A stretch of 64,000 bases of DNA from Candidatus Epulonipiscioides saccharophilum. Its GTDB lineage: Bacteria > Bacillota > Clostridia > Lachnospirales > Cellulosilyticaceae. How positions within the stretch are numbered: position 1 is the first letter of the stretch; the number at the start of each line of letters is the position of its first letter. The notes under the pieces were generated by a model. That model saw nothing but the letters and a program-made list of their open reading frames with translations, was not told the DNA's origin and ran no database searches. Made by a program: the position numbers and the translations under genes. The stretch is from contig LNZM01000099.1 in assembly GCA_002007295.1 (NCBI GenBank), positions 1 to 64,000 on the forward strand, written 5' to 3'. Below are positions 51,294 through 62,544 of this stretch, one piece after another.

Positions 51294-51479
51294 ATGGCAA
51301 AGATTAAAGTAACACTTATTCGATCTACTATAGGCGCTGTTCCAAAACACAAGAAGACAGTAGAAGCGTTGGGGCTTCGTAAAATCAACAGTTTTAATAT
51401 TCACCAAGATAATGCTGCGATACGTGGTATGGCCAGACAAGTATGCCATTTAGTAAAAGTAGAAGAGTTAGCTGAATAA
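51294..51479 (+). CDS. rpmD: 50S ribosomal protein L30
   Basis: KIKVTLIRSTIGAVPKHKKTVEALGLRK. Confidence 0.96.
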   Translation: MAKIKVTLIRSTIGAVPKHKKTVEALGLRKINSFNIHQDNAAIRGMARQVCHLVKVEELAE

Positions 51480-51498
51480 TTAATAAGGAGGTGTAAAG

Positions 51499-51939
51499 AT
51501 GGATTTATCTAGTTTAAAGCCATGCGAAGGCTCCAAAAAAGAAGCTTTTCGTGTTGGTCGTGGGCATGGATCCGGTAATGGAAAGTTTGCTGGTCGAGGT
51601 AGAGATGGCCAAAATTCTAGAACTGGTGGAGGCGTAAGACCTGGATTTGAAGGTGGCCAAATGCCATTATACAGAAGGATTCCGAAACGAGGATTTACTA
51701 ATAGAAATTCTAAGGATATTGTAGGTATAAATCTGGAACTTTTAAATAGGTTTGAAGATGGAGCTACAATAACTGTAAATTCAATGAAAGAAGCAGGAAT
51801 TATTAAAAACTCTAGAGATGGAGTAAAGATTCTTGGAAAAGGCGAATTAACTAAAAAATTAAATGTAGCCGCTAATGCGTTTAGCGAAGGAGCAAAGCAG
51901 AAGATTGAAGCTTTGGGTGGTAAAGTCGAGGTGATGTAG
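51499..51939 (+). CDS. rplO: 50S ribosomal protein L15
   Basis: [41 protein letters not shown]. Confidence 0.96.
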   Translation: MDLSSLKPCEGSKKEAFRVGRGHGSGNGKFAGRGRDGQNSRTGGGVRPGFEGGQMPLYRRIPKRGFTNRNSKDIVGINLELLNRFEDGATITVNSMKEAGIIKNSRDGVKILGKGELTKKLNVAANAFSEGAKQKIEALGGKVEVM

Positions 51940-51940
51940 G

Positions 51941-53197
51941 GTGTTTAAAACTCTTAGGACGGCTTGGAAGGTACCAGATCTGAGAAAAAGAATAATGTTT
52001 ACTTTTTGGATGATGGCTTTGCTTAGAGTAGGGGCAATTATCCCCGCCCCGGGGGTAAATCCAGCAGCAATAAAGGAAATGTTGGCTAATATTGGCGACA
52101 ACAATTTGCTAGGCCTTATGAATGTATTTACCGGTGGTGGTTTTTCCACTATGGCGATCTTTGCATTCGGTGTTGGACCTTATATCACGTCATCAATCAT
52201 TATTCAATTATTAACAATTGCATTTACTAAATTAGAAGAAATTTCTAAAGAAGGTGAAGACGGTAGAAAACGTATTAATAGGATAACACGGTATTTAACT
52301 TTGCTTATTGCTATTATGCAGGGAAGTGCCACCACTCTTCTTTTATATAATCAAAATATTTTAATGGCTAGAACTCCGCTTTATTTTTGTTTAACTTTAC
52401 TTTCGTTTGTATCTGGTTCTTTATTAGTTATGTGGATTGGAGAACAGATGGCAGTAAAAGGGGTTGGAAACGGTATATCGTTGATAATCTTTGTTAACAT
52501 TGTATCTACGTTACCTCAAACGGTAACTACTCTTAGAAGTACGGATATTCCTATTGCAATAATAGCTCTTGTCTTAATAATATTAATGATAGGTTTTGCA
52601 GTTTTAATGTCTTTAGGAGAACGTCGTATACCAGTACAGTACGCTAAGAGGATGTCTGGAAGAAAAATGTATGGTGGGCAAAGTCAAAATATTCCTATTA
52701 AAGTAAATTTAGCAGGAGTATTACCAGTAATCTTTGCAATGTCGCTTATACAATTTCCAGAAATAGTTACTAATATATTTATAAAAAATCCATCTGAGGG
52801 ATGGCTAACTGTCATTGATAATTTAAGATGGACAACACCTATAGGTGGAACTATATATGTTGTATTAATTTTTGCATTCGCTTTCTTTTATTCATCTATT
52901 GCATTTAATCCAGTGGATATTGCAGCTAATATGAAGAAAAGCGGCGGATTTATTCCTGGCATAAGACCTGGAAAACCAACATCAGACTATCTTTCTAAAA
53001 TAGCAACGCATGTTACGTTAGTAGGTGCGATTTTCCTATCGATAGTAGCTCTGACACCTGTTTTATTCCAGGTAGTTTTAAATGTACCGATTGCTTTTGC
53101 AGGAACTTCACTTTTAATCGTAGTTGGAGTTGCTCTAGAAACAGTTAAAGGGATAGAATCTCAAACGCTTATGCGATCATATAAAGGATTTTTATAA
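51941..53197 (+). CDS. secY: preprotein translocase subunit SecY
   Basis: 10-TM, ERRIPVQYAKRMSGRKMYGGQSQNIPIKVNLAGVLPVIFA. Confidence 0.97.
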   Translation: MFKTLRTAWKVPDLRKRIMFTFWMMALLRVGAIIPAPGVNPAAIKEMLANIGDNNLLGLMNVFTGGGFSTMAIFAFGVGPYITSSIIIQLLTIAFTKLEEISKEGEDGRKRINRITRYLTLLIAIMQGSATTLLLYNQNILMARTPLYFCLTLLSFVSGSLLVMWIGEQMAVKGVGNGISLIIFVNIVSTLPQTVTTLRSTDIPIAIIALVLIILMIGFAVLMSLGERRIPVQYAKRMSGRKMYGGQSQNIPIKVNLAGVLPVIFAMSLIQFPEIVTNIFIKNPSEGWLTVIDNLRWTTPIGGTIYVVLIFAFAFFYSSIAFNPVDIAANMKKSGGFIPGIRPGKPTSDYLSKIATHVTLVGAIFLSIVALTPVLFQVVLNVPIAFAGTSLLIVVGVALETVKGIESQTLMRSYKGFL

Positions 53198-53217
53198 AAG
53201 GGAAAGGAATGTTAAAG

Positions 53218-53865
53218 ATGAGATTAATTTTATTAGGTGCACCCGGAGCAGGCAAAGGAACGCAGGCAGAAATGCTGACTGAATTACTAAATATTCCAAT
53301 CATTTCTACAGGAAATATGTTTCGTAAGCATGTATCTGAAGGTACAGAACTTGGAATAAAGGCTAAAGCTTATATGGATGAAGGAAAACTTGTGCCGGAT
53401 GAGTTGACTATTGAAATAGTTAAAGATAGAATCACTAAAGACGATTGTAAAAAGGGGATTATCTTTGATGGTTTTCCTCGAACGATCGCTCAGGCTCAAG
53501 CACTAGATCAATTACTTTTAGATCTTAACATGCCTCTTGACAAAGTTTTAAATGTTGAAGTACCTGATAGTGATATTGTAGAACGTATGGCTGGGAGAAT
53601 GGTTTGTCCAAAATGTGGTACACCATATCATAAAAAGTTTAAAGTAGAAAAAGCACAAGGTTATTGTGATTATTGTCAAACAAAGCTTGTTCAAAGAGAT
53701 GATGACAAAGAAGAAACGGTAATAAAACGCCTTAATATTTATCATCAGCAAACTCAACCGCTAATTGACTACTATAAAGCTAAAGGCATTTTAATAGAAA
53801 TTGATGGACTTGGATCTGTAGTTGAAATAAGTGACCGAGTCAAGAAAGCATTAGGAGTAGAATAA
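53218..53865 (+). CDS. adk: adenylate kinase
   Basis: MRLILLGAPGAGKGTQAEML, LID Cys4 zinc motif CPKCGTPYH..CDYC; alternative start 53209. Confidence 0.96.
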   Translation: MRLILLGAPGAGKGTQAEMLTELLNIPIISTGNMFRKHVSEGTELGIKAKAYMDEGKLVPDELTIEIVKDRITKDDCKKGIIFDGFPRTIAQAQALDQLLLDLNMPLDKVLNVEVPDSDIVERMAGRMVCPKCGTPYHKKFKVEKAQGYCDYCQTKLVQRDDDKEETVIKRLNIYHQQTQPLIDYYKAKGILIEIDGLGSVVEISDRVKKALGVE

Positions 53866-53866
53866 T

Positions 53867-54631
53867 ATGGCGATATCCATTAAAACTGAAAAAGAAATAG
53901 CAATTATGAGAGAAGCTTCTGATATTTTAATAGAAACTCACAAATATATGGCTAAACATATGAAAGTTGGAATAACAACAAGAGAACTAAATAATTTAGC
54001 AGATAGCTTTATTCGCTCTAATAAAGCTGTTCCATCTTTTAAAGGACTATACGGATATCCTGCGTCTGCTTGTATTTCGATAAATGAAGAAGTAGTACAC
54101 GGTTTACCAACACAGCGAAAATTAAAAAATGGAGATATTGTTAGCATAGACATGGGTGTCTTTTATAAAGGCTACCATTCTGATGCTGCAAGAACTCATG
54201 CAATAGGTAATGTAGCACCTGAAACTTTGGAATTGATAAAAGTAACGAAACAAAGCTTCTTTGAAGCCATGAAGTTTGCCCGAGCGGGAAATCATTTAGG
54301 GCAAATTTCTCAGGCGATACAAGATTATTGTGAGTCACATGGATACGGAGTTGTTAGAGATTTAGTTGGGCATGGAATAGGAAAAAAAGTTCATGAGGAT
54401 CCTCAAATTCCAAATTATAAGCCCAAGGGTCGAGGAGTGTTGTTAGAGCCAGGTATGACTTTTGCAATTGAGCCTATGATAAATCTTGGGACTTGGCAGG
54501 TATACGTTATGAGTGATAATTGGACATATGTGACTCGTGATGGACTGCCCTCTGCACACTATGAGAATACTATTGTAATTACGGATGCCGATCCGCTTAT
54601 ATTAACGTTAGAGCCGGAGGAGCGGTTATGA
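53867..54631 (+). CDS. map: type I methionine aminopeptidase
   Basis: ISINEEVVHGLPTQRKLKNGDIVSIDMGV...GHGIGKKVHEDPQIPNY. Confidence 0.96.
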   Translation: MAISIKTEKEIAIMREASDILIETHKYMAKHMKVGITTRELNNLADSFIRSNKAVPSFKGLYGYPASACISINEEVVHGLPTQRKLKNGDIVSIDMGVFYKGYHSDAARTHAIGNVAPETLELIKVTKQSFFEAMKFARAGNHLGQISQAIQDYCESHGYGVVRDLVGHGIGKKVHEDPQIPNYKPKGRGVLLEPGMTFAIEPMINLGTWQVYVMSDNWTYVTRDGLPSAHYENTIVITDADPLILTLEPEERL

Positions 54632-54912
54632 TTGACAAAGTTAAAATAGGACAGCTTGTTTACTCAAAAGCAGGCAGAGATAAGACTAAACCATTAGTTA
54701 TAATAGAAATTGAGGATGAATATGCGTTTGTGGCAGATGGAAAATATCGAAAAATTGATGCTCCCAAGCGAAAAAAATTAAAACATCTTCAATTTACTAA
54801 TACTAATTTTGCAACTATAAGAAGTAAAATATTTGAAGGTGAATTGATTACCAATAAATTTTTGTGGCACACAATTGATGAGTATTTGAAAGGAGGTTTG
54901 TACGTTGGCTAA
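54628..54912 (+). CDS. KOW domain-containing RNA-binding protein (L14e-like)
   Basis: [49 protein letters not shown]; standard position between map and infA. Confidence 0.85.
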   Translation: MIDKVKIGQLVYSKAGRDKTKPLVIIEIEDEYAFVADGKYRKIDAPKRKKLKHLQFTNTNFATIRSKIFEGELITNKFLWHTIDEYLKGGLYVG

Positions 54913-55123
54913 AAATGATGTTATAGAAGTAGAAGGAACTATATTAGAAAAGTTACCTAATGCTATGTTTAAAGTAGAAATTGAGGGTGGCCATGTTGTA
55001 CTTGGTCATATATCTGGTAAACTTAGAATGAATTTTATAAGGGTTCTGCCAGGAGATAAGGTTACGGTTGAACTTTCGCCGTATGATCTTACAAAAGGAC
55101 GTATTATTTGGCGTTCTAAGTAA
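54905..55123 (+). CDS. infA: translation initiation factor IF-1
   Basis: [51 protein letters not shown]. Confidence 0.97.
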   Translation: MAKNDVIEVEGTILEKLPNAMFKVEIEGGHVVLGHISGKLRMNFIRVLPGDKVTVELSPYDLTKGRIIWRSK

Positions 55124-55140
55124 AGAAAGGAGAACTTAAA

Positions 55141-55254
55141 ATGAAAGTGCGCCCATCTGTAAAAAAGATATGCGAAAAATGCAAGGTAATAAAAAGAAAA
55201 GGCCGAGTGTGTGTTATTTGTGAGAATCCAAAACACAAACAAAAACAAGGCTGA
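55141..55254 (+). CDS. rpmJ: 50S ribosomal protein L36 (absent from the supplied ORF track)
   Basis: [37 protein letters not shown]; read from sequence, SD gaaaggag upstream. Confidence 0.97.
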   Translation: MKVRPSVKKICEKCKVIKRKGRVCVICENPKHKQKQG

Positions 55255-55277
55255 TACTAAAGGAGGTGTAATTTTAG

Positions 55278-55646
55278 ATGGCACGTATAGCAGGTGTTGA
55301 CTTACCAAAAAATAAACGTGTTGAAATTGGACTAACTTATATTTATGGTATAGGCAGACCAAGTTCAAGAAAAATTTTAGCAACAGTTGATATAGATTTT
55401 GATACAAGAGTTAAAGATCTAACTGATGAGCAAGCGGATAAAATAAGAGCAGAAATAGAAAAGACAATGATAGTTGAAGGTGACCTACGTCGAGAAGTTG
55501 CTCTTAATATTAAGCGACTAGTTGAGATTGGTTCTTATAGAGGAATTCGTCATAGAAGAGGATTACCAGTAAGAGGACAAAAGACGAAAACTAATGCAAG
55601 AACAAGAAAAGGACCAAAGAAAACAGTGGCTAATAAGAAAAAATAG
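55278..55646 (+). CDS. rpsM: 30S ribosomal protein S13
   Basis: [27 protein letters not shown]. Confidence 0.98.
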   Translation: MARIAGVDLPKNKRVEIGLTYIYGIGRPSSRKILATVDIDFDTRVKDLTDEQADKIRAEIEKTMIVEGDLRREVALNIKRLVEIGSYRGIRHRRGLPVRGQKTKTNARTRKGPKKTVANKKK

Positions 55647-55670
55647 TCGTTAAATAAAGGAGGGTAAAAG

Positions 55671-56078
55671 ATGGCGGCAGTGAAAAAAAATGCCAAGAAG
55701 TCTACAAATAAGAGACGTCGAGACAGAAAGAATGTAGAAAAAGGGATGGCACATATCCAATCAACGTTTAACAACACAATGGTAACGCTAACAGATGCAA
55801 ATGGAAATGCGCTTTCATGGGCTAGTGCTGGAGGATTAGGATTTAGAGGATCCAGAAAATCCACACCATATGCGGCACAAATGGCAGCTGAAACAGCGGC
55901 AGCGGCGGCGATGGAGTACGGATTAAAGCAAGTTGAAGTAATGGTTAAAGGGCCTGGTTCAGGAAGAGAAGCAGCTATAAGAGCTCTTCAGGCTGCAGGA
56001 TTAGAAGTTACTTTAATAAAGGATGTAACACCGGTTCCTCATAACGGATGTAGACCACCTAAAAGAAGAAGAGTATAA
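55671..56078 (+). CDS. rpsK: 30S ribosomal protein S11
   Basis: [46 protein letters not shown]. Confidence 0.98.
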   Translation: MAAVKKNAKKSTNKRRRDRKNVEKGMAHIQSTFNNTMVTLTDANGNALSWASAGGLGFRGSRKSTPYAAQMAAETAAAAAMEYGLKQVEVMVKGPGSGREAAIRALQAAGLEVTLIKDVTPVPHNGCRPPKRRRV

Positions 56079-56120
56079 TTTCGCCCCAAAAGGAATTTAT
56101 AATAAAGGAGGGGTTAGTGG

Positions 56121-57080
56121 GTGTTGGAATTCGAAAAACCCAGTATTGAAATAAAAGCCTTATCAGATGATGGTAAGTATGGTTGCTTTGTAATTGAACC
56201 ACTTGAGAGAGGTTATGGGATGACTTTGGGCAATGGCCTAAGAAGAATATTGTTATCTACCTTACCCGGTTCTGCAGTAAGCAATGTTAAATTTGAAGGA
56301 GTACTGCATGAGTTTAGTACTGTGTCTGGAGTAAAAGAAGATGTGTTAGAAATAATACTAAATCTAAAAGGACTATGTATTAGAGACTCAAGTAATACTT
56401 TGGAACCTAAAATAGCATATATAGAAGTTACTGGAGAGGGCATAGTTACTGCAAAAGATATTAAATGTCCATTGGGAGTAGAAATTCTAAATCCTGAAAT
56501 GTATATAGCAACTTTAGATAGCGATAAAAATACTAAATTATATGCTGAGTTAACCATAACAAATGGACGTGGCTATGAAGGTATTAGTAAGCTGAAAAAA
56601 TCTGAACTTCCTATTGGTGTAATACCAGTGGATGCTAGCTATACACCTGTTGAAAGAGTCAATTTTAAAGTGGAAGACACCCGTGTAGGACAACAAACAG
56701 ATTTCGATAGACTGACTCTTGAAGTTTTTACAAAAGGTACTATTCGTCCAGATGAGGCGATAAGTTTAGCCGCTAAAGTACTAAGTGAACATCTAAGTAT
56801 CTTTATTGATCTATCTGAGCATGCTAAACGAGCTGAGATTATGATTACTAAAGAAGATGATACGAAGGAAAAAACTTTAGAAATGACAATAGAAGAGCTA
56901 GACTTGTCCGTTAGATCTTTCAACTGTTTAAAGAGGGCAGGAATAAATAATGTTCAAGACCTTACTAATAAAACAGAGGAAGAAATGATGAAAGTTAGAA
57001 ATTTAGGACGAAAGTCATTAGAAGAAGTATTTAAAAAACTGGAGGATCTAGGTCTTACTCTTAGGCCTACAGAAGAGTAA
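56121..57080 (+). CDS. rpoA: DNA-directed RNA polymerase subunit alpha
   Basis: [32 protein letters not shown]-terminal [22 protein letters not shown]. Confidence 0.98.
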   Translation: MLEFEKPSIEIKALSDDGKYGCFVIEPLERGYGMTLGNGLRRILLSTLPGSAVSNVKFEGVLHEFSTVSGVKEDVLEIILNLKGLCIRDSSNTLEPKIAYIEVTGEGIVTAKDIKCPLGVEILNPEMYIATLDSDKNTKLYAELTITNGRGYEGISKLKKSELPIGVIPVDASYTPVERVNFKVEDTRVGQQTDFDRLTLEVFTKGTIRPDEAISLAAKVLSEHLSIFIDLSEHAKRAEIMITKEDDTKEKTLEMTIEELDLSVRSFNCLKRAGINNVQDLTNKTEEEMMKVRNLGRKSLEEVFKKLEDLGLTLRPTEE

Positions 57081-57107
57081 CAAAAGAAAAAGGAGGGAAA
57101 ATCAGAA

Positions 57108-57638
57108 ATGTCACAAAGAAAATTAGGACGTTACGCATCTGCTAGAAAAGCTTTACTTCGTAACCAAGTAACAAATCTTTTGTATCATGGTAAGATCAAA
57201 ACAACAGAAGCTAAAGCTAAAGAAATTAGAAAGATAGCAGAAAAAATTATAGCGATGGGCGTTCGTGAACACGATAATTATGAAGAAATAACAGTAACTG
57301 CTAAAGTCCCTAAAAAAGATAAAGAGGGCAGACGTATTAGAGTAGAAAATCCTGAAACTAATAAAAGAGAAACACAATACGAAGAAATTCAAAAAACAAT
57401 TAAAAAAGATAGTCCAACAAGACTGCATGCAAGAAGACAAATGCTTAAGTTTTTATACCCTGTAACAGAGGTAGAAAAAATGAGAAAGCGTAAAGCAGTG
57501 AAAGTGGACATGGTAGATAAAATATTCAGCGAGATAGCACCGAAATACACCGATAGAAATGGTGGTTATACTAGAATAACTAAGTTAGGTGCAAGAAAAG
57601 GTGATGCGGCTCCTGAAGTAATAATAGAATTAATTTAG
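57108..57638 (+). CDS. rplQ: 50S ribosomal protein L17
   Basis: RKLGRYASARKALLRNQVTNLLYHGKIKTTEAKAKEIRK. Confidence 0.96.
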   Translation: MSQRKLGRYASARKALLRNQVTNLLYHGKIKTTEAKAKEIRKIAEKIIAMGVREHDNYEEITVTAKVPKKDKEGRRIRVENPETNKRETQYEEIQKTIKKDSPTRLHARRQMLKFLYPVTEVEKMRKRKAVKVDMVDKIFSEIAPKYTDRNGGYTRITKLGARKGDAAPEVIIELI

Positions 57639-57643
57639 TTTAA

Positions 57644-57692
57644 AAGGCTTCATTTCCTTTATGTATAATCTGGGGAATGGGCTTTTTTTTAT
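57644..57692 (+). terminator. intrinsic terminator after rplQ
   Basis: aaggcttcatttcc...ggggaatgggcTTTTTTTT imperfect stem plus U-run. Confidence 0.65.
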
Positions 57693-57806
57693 ATAAAAAA
57701 TTTCATCAAATTTAAAAAGTAAGCCCTTGCGTTTATATGTAGAGTAATGGACGAAAAAAAAGCAGGTATATTTCAACCTACTCTCTTGTTTCGAACAAAT
57801 TATTAA

Positions 57807-58919
57807 TTAATTAGAAATAGTTAATTCAGTTTCGATGTCAAATAAGTGAATTTTCTCTTTATCAAATCCAAGTCTTACAGTACTTCCTGGTTCAGCTTTA
57901 CATGAAGGGTCAACTCTACCAGTCATGTTAACGCCTTCACATACCATGTAAAGGAATGTCTCAGAACCAAGTTGCTCTGTAACCTCAACTTGAGCTTTTA
58001 CTTCTGAATATTTTTCTATTTCATACTCAGGAACTGTATCCATGTCAGCAGTATGCTCTGGTCTGATACCTAACATAATAGTTTTTTCTAAATATGGCTC
58101 TAACTTAGAAGTTTTGCTTGAAGGAAGAACTACTTTTGACTTACCAAAAGTTAATACATAGTCGTCGCCTTCTTTGCTAACTGCTGTTTCAATAAAGTTC
58201 ATTTGAGGAGATCCGATGAATCCTGCAACGAATAAGTTGTTTGGTTTAGAATAAAGTGTACCAGGAGTATCTACTTGCTTAATGATACCATCTTTCATAA
58301 CAACGATACGAGTACCTAGTGTCATCGCCTCTACCTGGTCGTGTGTAACGTAGATAAATGTTGTTTGAAGTTTTTGATGTAATTTAGAGATCTCTGTTCT
58401 CATCTGAACACGAAGCTTGGCATCAAGGTTTGATAAAGGCTCATCCATAAGGAAAACTTTTGGCTCACGAACGATCGCACGACCCATTGCTACCCTTTGT
58501 CTTTGACCACCAGAAAGAGCTTTAGGTTTTCTATCTAAACATGCTTCTATATCTAGGATTCTGGCTGCTTCACGAACACGCTTATCAATTTCTGCTTTTG
58601 GAGTTTTTCTAAGCTTAAGACCGAATGCCATATTGTCATAAACTGTCATATGGGGATAAAGTGCATAGTTTTGGAAAACCATTGCGATATCTCTATCTTT
58701 TGGAGCAACGTCGTTACATTGCTTAGTTCCGATATATAATTCGCCTTCAGAAATTTCTTCAAGACCAGCGATCATACGTAACGTAGTAGATTTTCCACAT
58801 CCGGATGGTCCTACAAAGATTACAAACTCTTTATCTGCTATCTCAAGAGAAAAATCTTTTACCGCTGTAAAACCATTGGGATACACCTTATAAATATTTT
58901 TTAAACTTAATCCTGCCAT
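57807..58919 (-). CDS. sugar ABC transporter ATP-binding protein (UgpC/MsmK-like)
   Basis: MAGLSLKNIYKVYPNGFTAVKDFSLEIADKEFVIFVGPSGCGKSTTLRMIAGLEEISEG; TOBE-like C-terminus; SD gggagg upstream. Confidence 0.93.
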   Translation of the reverse strand: MAGLSLKNIYKVYPNGFTAVKDFSLEIADKEFVIFVGPSGCGKSTTLRMIAGLEEISEGELYIGTKQCNDVAPKDRDIAMVFQNYALYPHMTVYDNMAFGLKLRKTPKAEIDKRVREAARILDIEACLDRKPKALSGGQRQRVAMGRAIVREPKVFLMDEPLSNLDAKLRVQMRTEISKLHQKLQTTFIYVTHDQVEAMTLGTRIVVMKDGIIKQVDTPGTLYSKPNNLFVAGFIGSPQMNFIETAVSKEGDDYVLTFGKSKVVLPSSKTSKLEPYLEKTIMLGIRPEHTADMDTVPEYEIEKYSEVKAQVEVTEQLGSETFLYMVCEGVNMTGRVDPSCKAEPGSTVRLGFDKEKIHLFDIETELTISN

Positions 58920-59324
58920 TTTAAATTCCTCCCTAATCAATTTTTTATATTGCAAGTATAGCATCTTTTTTCAAGCATTACTATTCGCTTTTTTTATGAA
59001 AAAAAATCAGTTTTTTTGGTAATTATTGATACTCACATAAAAAACATGTAACAAATTTACTGCTTAAATTGTATTCCTGGATAAAGACAAGATATATTTT
59101 TAGATATGCCTAAAAATTCAATAAATTATATTATATGTTTTTTTAGAGATTTGGCATGGTATGAAGTTCACATCATAGGAAAAAAGTAAAAAAATTAGCA
59201 TATATTTATAAAATACATTGTGATAAGGAAGGATTTTTTAGATATAAATACTTGAAAATAAAAAAATATACAAAAAAAAAGTTTCAAAAAAGGAAAAGGA
59301 AGATTTTAATAAAACATATATTAT

Positions 59325-60059
59325 TTATTTCAAATTTGATATTTTAACATAAAAAGTTTTTAATAAAAAGAGAGGAAGGTTTAGCATGCGTTTTGCTCGA
59401 GTAGGATCTGTAATCAATCTATAAAACCATTCAAGGCCGAAACGTCTAAAGCATTTTGGAGCACGTTTTACTTTATTGGCCATAACATCTAAGCTACCAC
59501 CTGCGCCAATAGCTAATTTAATATGAGAAAATTCTTTCCTATATTTGGATATAAAAAATTCTTGTTGGGGAGATCCGAGGCCTACGATAAGGACGTTAGC
59601 TTCAGAATTATTTATATCTTTTATAATGGATTTTATATCACTCTCTTGAAAGAAACCATGATGGTAACCGGTTACTGCTATGTTTGGATACTTTAATTGC
59701 ATTTGTTTAGTAGCTTCTTTAGCTACACCAATTTGACCACCTAAAAAATAAAATTTGTACGAACCATATTTCATGATATTTTGAATTAGATCATAACCAG
59801 TAACTCTGGATAAATTATAGCCGTACAAAATTTTAGAAGCTATGACAAGACCGATACCATCCGGAATAACCATGTCAGCAGAATTTAATATAGAGAGTAA
59901 ATTAGGATCTTGCGAAGCGTTTATGATCATTTCTGGATTTGGGGTACAAATCATGCGTAAATGTTTAGATTTTAATAAAAATTTTTTACTTACATAAACT
60001 GCTTGTTTCATATTTATGGTGTCGACTAATACACCGAGTATATCAATTTGTTTTCTCAA
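59325..60059 (-). CDS. WecG/TagA/CpsF family glycosyltransferase
   Basis: ICTPNPEMIINASQDPNL...IPDGIGLVIASKIL...RVTGYDL...GLGSPQQEFFI...RAPKCFRRFGLEWFYRLI. Confidence 0.93.
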   Translation of the reverse strand: MRKQIDILGVLVDTINMKQAVYVSKKFLLKSKHLRMICTPNPEMIINASQDPNLLSILNSADMVIPDGIGLVIASKILYGYNLSRVTGYDLIQNIMKYGSYKFYFLGGQIGVAKEATKQMQLKYPNIAVTGYHHGFFQESDIKSIIKDINNSEANVLIVGLGSPQQEFFISKYRKEFSHIKLAIGAGGSLDVMANKVKRAPKCFRRFGLEWFYRLITDPTRAKRMLNLPLFLLKTFYVKISNLK

Positions 60060-60091
60060 TTTATATGCAGCTCCAATCTAGGTTTAAATAT

Positions 60092-61174
60092 TTAATAATC
60101 TAATAATAGTTTCCTTATATAATGAATGGGTTTTTGGATATCTTTGATATCGATAAGATCAATTAATTTATTTCGCTCAGACTCTAAATTTTCGATAACA
60201 TAATCTACATGAAGTTTTAAGGCGGAAAAGGAAATATCCTCAATTTTAATTTGGTGATCTATATGCAACTCATTCATGATATTTTCGATTTTAGGATCGT
60301 ACGACAAAGCAATGGCTGGAGTGTTAGCGATGATGGCCATAATTAAACTATGCAGACGCATACCGATGATGAATTCGAAATTAGCGGTAAAGGCCAAAGT
60401 TTCACTAATAGTAAGAGGGCGTTCTATGACAGTTATATTATTATTTTTAAGGCTAGTAGCTATTTGGCGAGCAATTTGAGTATCCTGTATGGGCTGCATA
60501 GAAATAAAATATATTTTATAATCTAAGGAAAGCAAGTAGGCGGATATTTGAGTGATAACTTTTATAATTTGGGCTTGATTTTTCCAAGGACGAATATAGA
60601 TGCCAACAGTTTTTTTATAGCGAATTTCTTTTTTTATTTGAAAAGTAAGGGTGTGATCTAATTTTAAGGCAAAAACGGGATCTGGAGATATTTCGATGTT
60701 TGTTTTTATGGCCATACTTTCTAAGAATAGCTTAGACTTTTTATCTCGGACGAAAATATAATTTACTTTATTAGCGATATACCTAATTAAATGTTTATTT
60801 ATTATATGATTAACAGGGCCAATACCCTGAGAATAGAAGACGACCTTTTTTCTAAAAAGAATGCCTAGTTGGGCAATGAATAGATAATATGGTATTGTCT
60901 TAAGACTAGTTACATCTTGTAAGAGACTTCCACCTCCACTAATTAGAAGATCACAGCTTTTTATAGCATTTATAATAGAGTGCGGGTTAAATCGATTTAC
61001 TGCTTTTACTTTATATGCTAAAGCAGTTGACTCAGGATCATTGGACAATACAATAATCTCTATAGATTTTATGTTGGCTTTCAACATGTTTATTATGGCA
61101 AAAAGAATTGCCTCGTCACCCGTATTATCAAAACCATAATAACCGGATATTACTACTCGTGTTTTTTTATCCAT
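60092..61174 (-). CDS. csaB: polysaccharide pyruvyl transferase CsaB
   Basis: VVISGYYGFDNTGDEAIL...DLLISGGGSLLQDVTS...GQGIGPV...GMRLHSLIMA. Confidence 0.9.
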   Translation of the reverse strand: MDKKTRVVISGYYGFDNTGDEAILFAIINMLKANIKSIEIIVLSNDPESTALAYKVKAVNRFNPHSIINAIKSCDLLISGGGSLLQDVTSLKTIPYYLFIAQLGILFRKKVVFYSQGIGPVNHIINKHLIRYIANKVNYIFVRDKKSKLFLESMAIKTNIEISPDPVFALKLDHTLTFQIKKEIRYKKTVGIYIRPWKNQAQIIKVITQISAYLLSLDYKIYFISMQPIQDTQIARQIATSLKNNNITVIERPLTISETLAFTANFEFIIGMRLHSLIMAIIANTPAIALSYDPKIENIMNELHIDHQIKIEDISFSALKLHVDYVIENLESERNKLIDLIDIKDIQKPIHYIRKLLLDY

Positions 61175-62544
61175 TGGTTCATCACCCTAAAAATTAGTAT
61201 TAAAATTATTCCTAGTAATCCCCCAAAAAATATCCCAATGATTGTTCTGTGTAAAGAAACTATAAAAGGGGTGTGAAGGTGCATAAACGTATTTATAATT
61301 GATACTTGGCCTATGGTACCTATAACTAAACCAAGATATTTAGCTTTCTTATAATATAAGCCACATATTAATGCTGGGTGCCCTATAAGAATCTCTTTTG
61401 TTCTAGGCCGAATACCAAATAAAAGATCTAAATATTGTCTGATGTTTTGCTCTAAAAGAGTAATTTGCGAATTGCCAGTTCTAATTATAAATAAATATAA
61501 TATAATACCGGCTATTAATGTTAACGAAATTAGTAAAAGCCAATTTTTTTTAAAATAATTTATAAAAATATACAAAGTCAAAGTCTGCTTTATATTTTGT
61601 ATATAACTATTTGTTTTTACACTTCTATATAAGGCTATTATGGCTATTAAAAAAATTGGTAAAATATATGCAACCTTAACGCCTCTGAAAGAATTAATGC
61701 CAAGTCTAAAGTTAGCAAAGTTTAATATGCAACTAATAGCGATAGCCCCTAAAGTTGTTGTAGAACAAATTTTTAAAAAATATATTATAGCATAACTATT
61801 TTTTATATTACCAAATGCAATTTTATATATAACTAAGACAGGCCAGATTATGGCTAGTAACAATGCTATACCTTGTAAAAAGGAAATTATCAAATTACTT
61901 CTAATCAATGTAGCTCGGATAGAATGTAGGCCATGTGAGGATAAATAGAAGCCGTTGTTGGTAACGTCATTTATAAATAACTTTATATCCGTTTTTAGAG
62001 AATCAACACCAGATTGATCTAAGGTAAAAATGAATATTCTATTAGTCCGTTCTTCTAAGGCTAATTTATATCTATTGACTCGGTTTGGGGTAGAAATGTT
62101 TTTTACGGTTGCATCTGTAAATAATCTAGCATATTTGAAATTGGCGGGATAAGGTATTTGAGTAAAGAACTCAACTAAGCATACACCGTAATGCATGGCC
62201 CAATCATTTTTTATAGTATTTTCAAAAAATACATGAGAAAAATTATCTCGGTATTCAAAGGATTCATTATTTATAATTGGAATTATATTTAAGTTAGTAA
62301 AATTTTTATCCAAGTCTTGAGGCTTAGCAGCAATAGTTGTGATGCCCAAGTTTTTAAATTCATCTATCACTTTTGAAATGGCTATATCCTGTTGCTTAGA
62401 AATAAGAAGTAAGTCTTCGTATCGGACGGCGATCTCAATAGCTTTATTTTGATATTCATCTGTTATCCTAATTAAGGTGGAGATAGTACAACATAAGATA
62501 ATTAATGTAATAAACAGTTTTTTCATACAATCAGTCGAACACAA
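61153..62544 (-). CDS. DUF5693 family membrane protein
   Basis: N-terminal YEDLLLISKQQDIAISKVIDEFKNLGITTIAAKPQDL then multi-TM; adjacent to csaB as is usual for this family. Confidence 0.8.
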   Translation of the reverse strand: MCSTDCMKKLFITLIILCCTISTLIRITDEYQNKAIEIAVRYEDLLLISKQQDIAISKVIDEFKNLGITTIAAKPQDLDKNFTNLNIIPIINNESFEYRDNFSHVFFENTIKNDWAMHYGVCLVEFFTQIPYPANFKYARLFTDATVKNISTPNRVNRYKLALEERTNRIFIFTLDQSGVDSLKTDIKLFINDVTNNGFYLSSHGLHSIRATLIRSNLIISFLQGIALLLAIIWPVLVIYKIAFGNIKNSYAIIYFLKICSTTTLGAIAISCILNFANFRLGINSFRGVKVAYILPIFLIAIIALYRSVKTNSYIQNIKQTLTLYIFINYFKKNWLLLISLTLIAGIILYLFIIRTGNSQITLLEQNIRQYLDLLFGIRPRTKEILIGHPALICGLYYKKAKYLGLVIGTIGQVSIINTFMHLHTPFIVSLHRTIIGIFFGGLLGIILILIFRVMNQWIKKHE

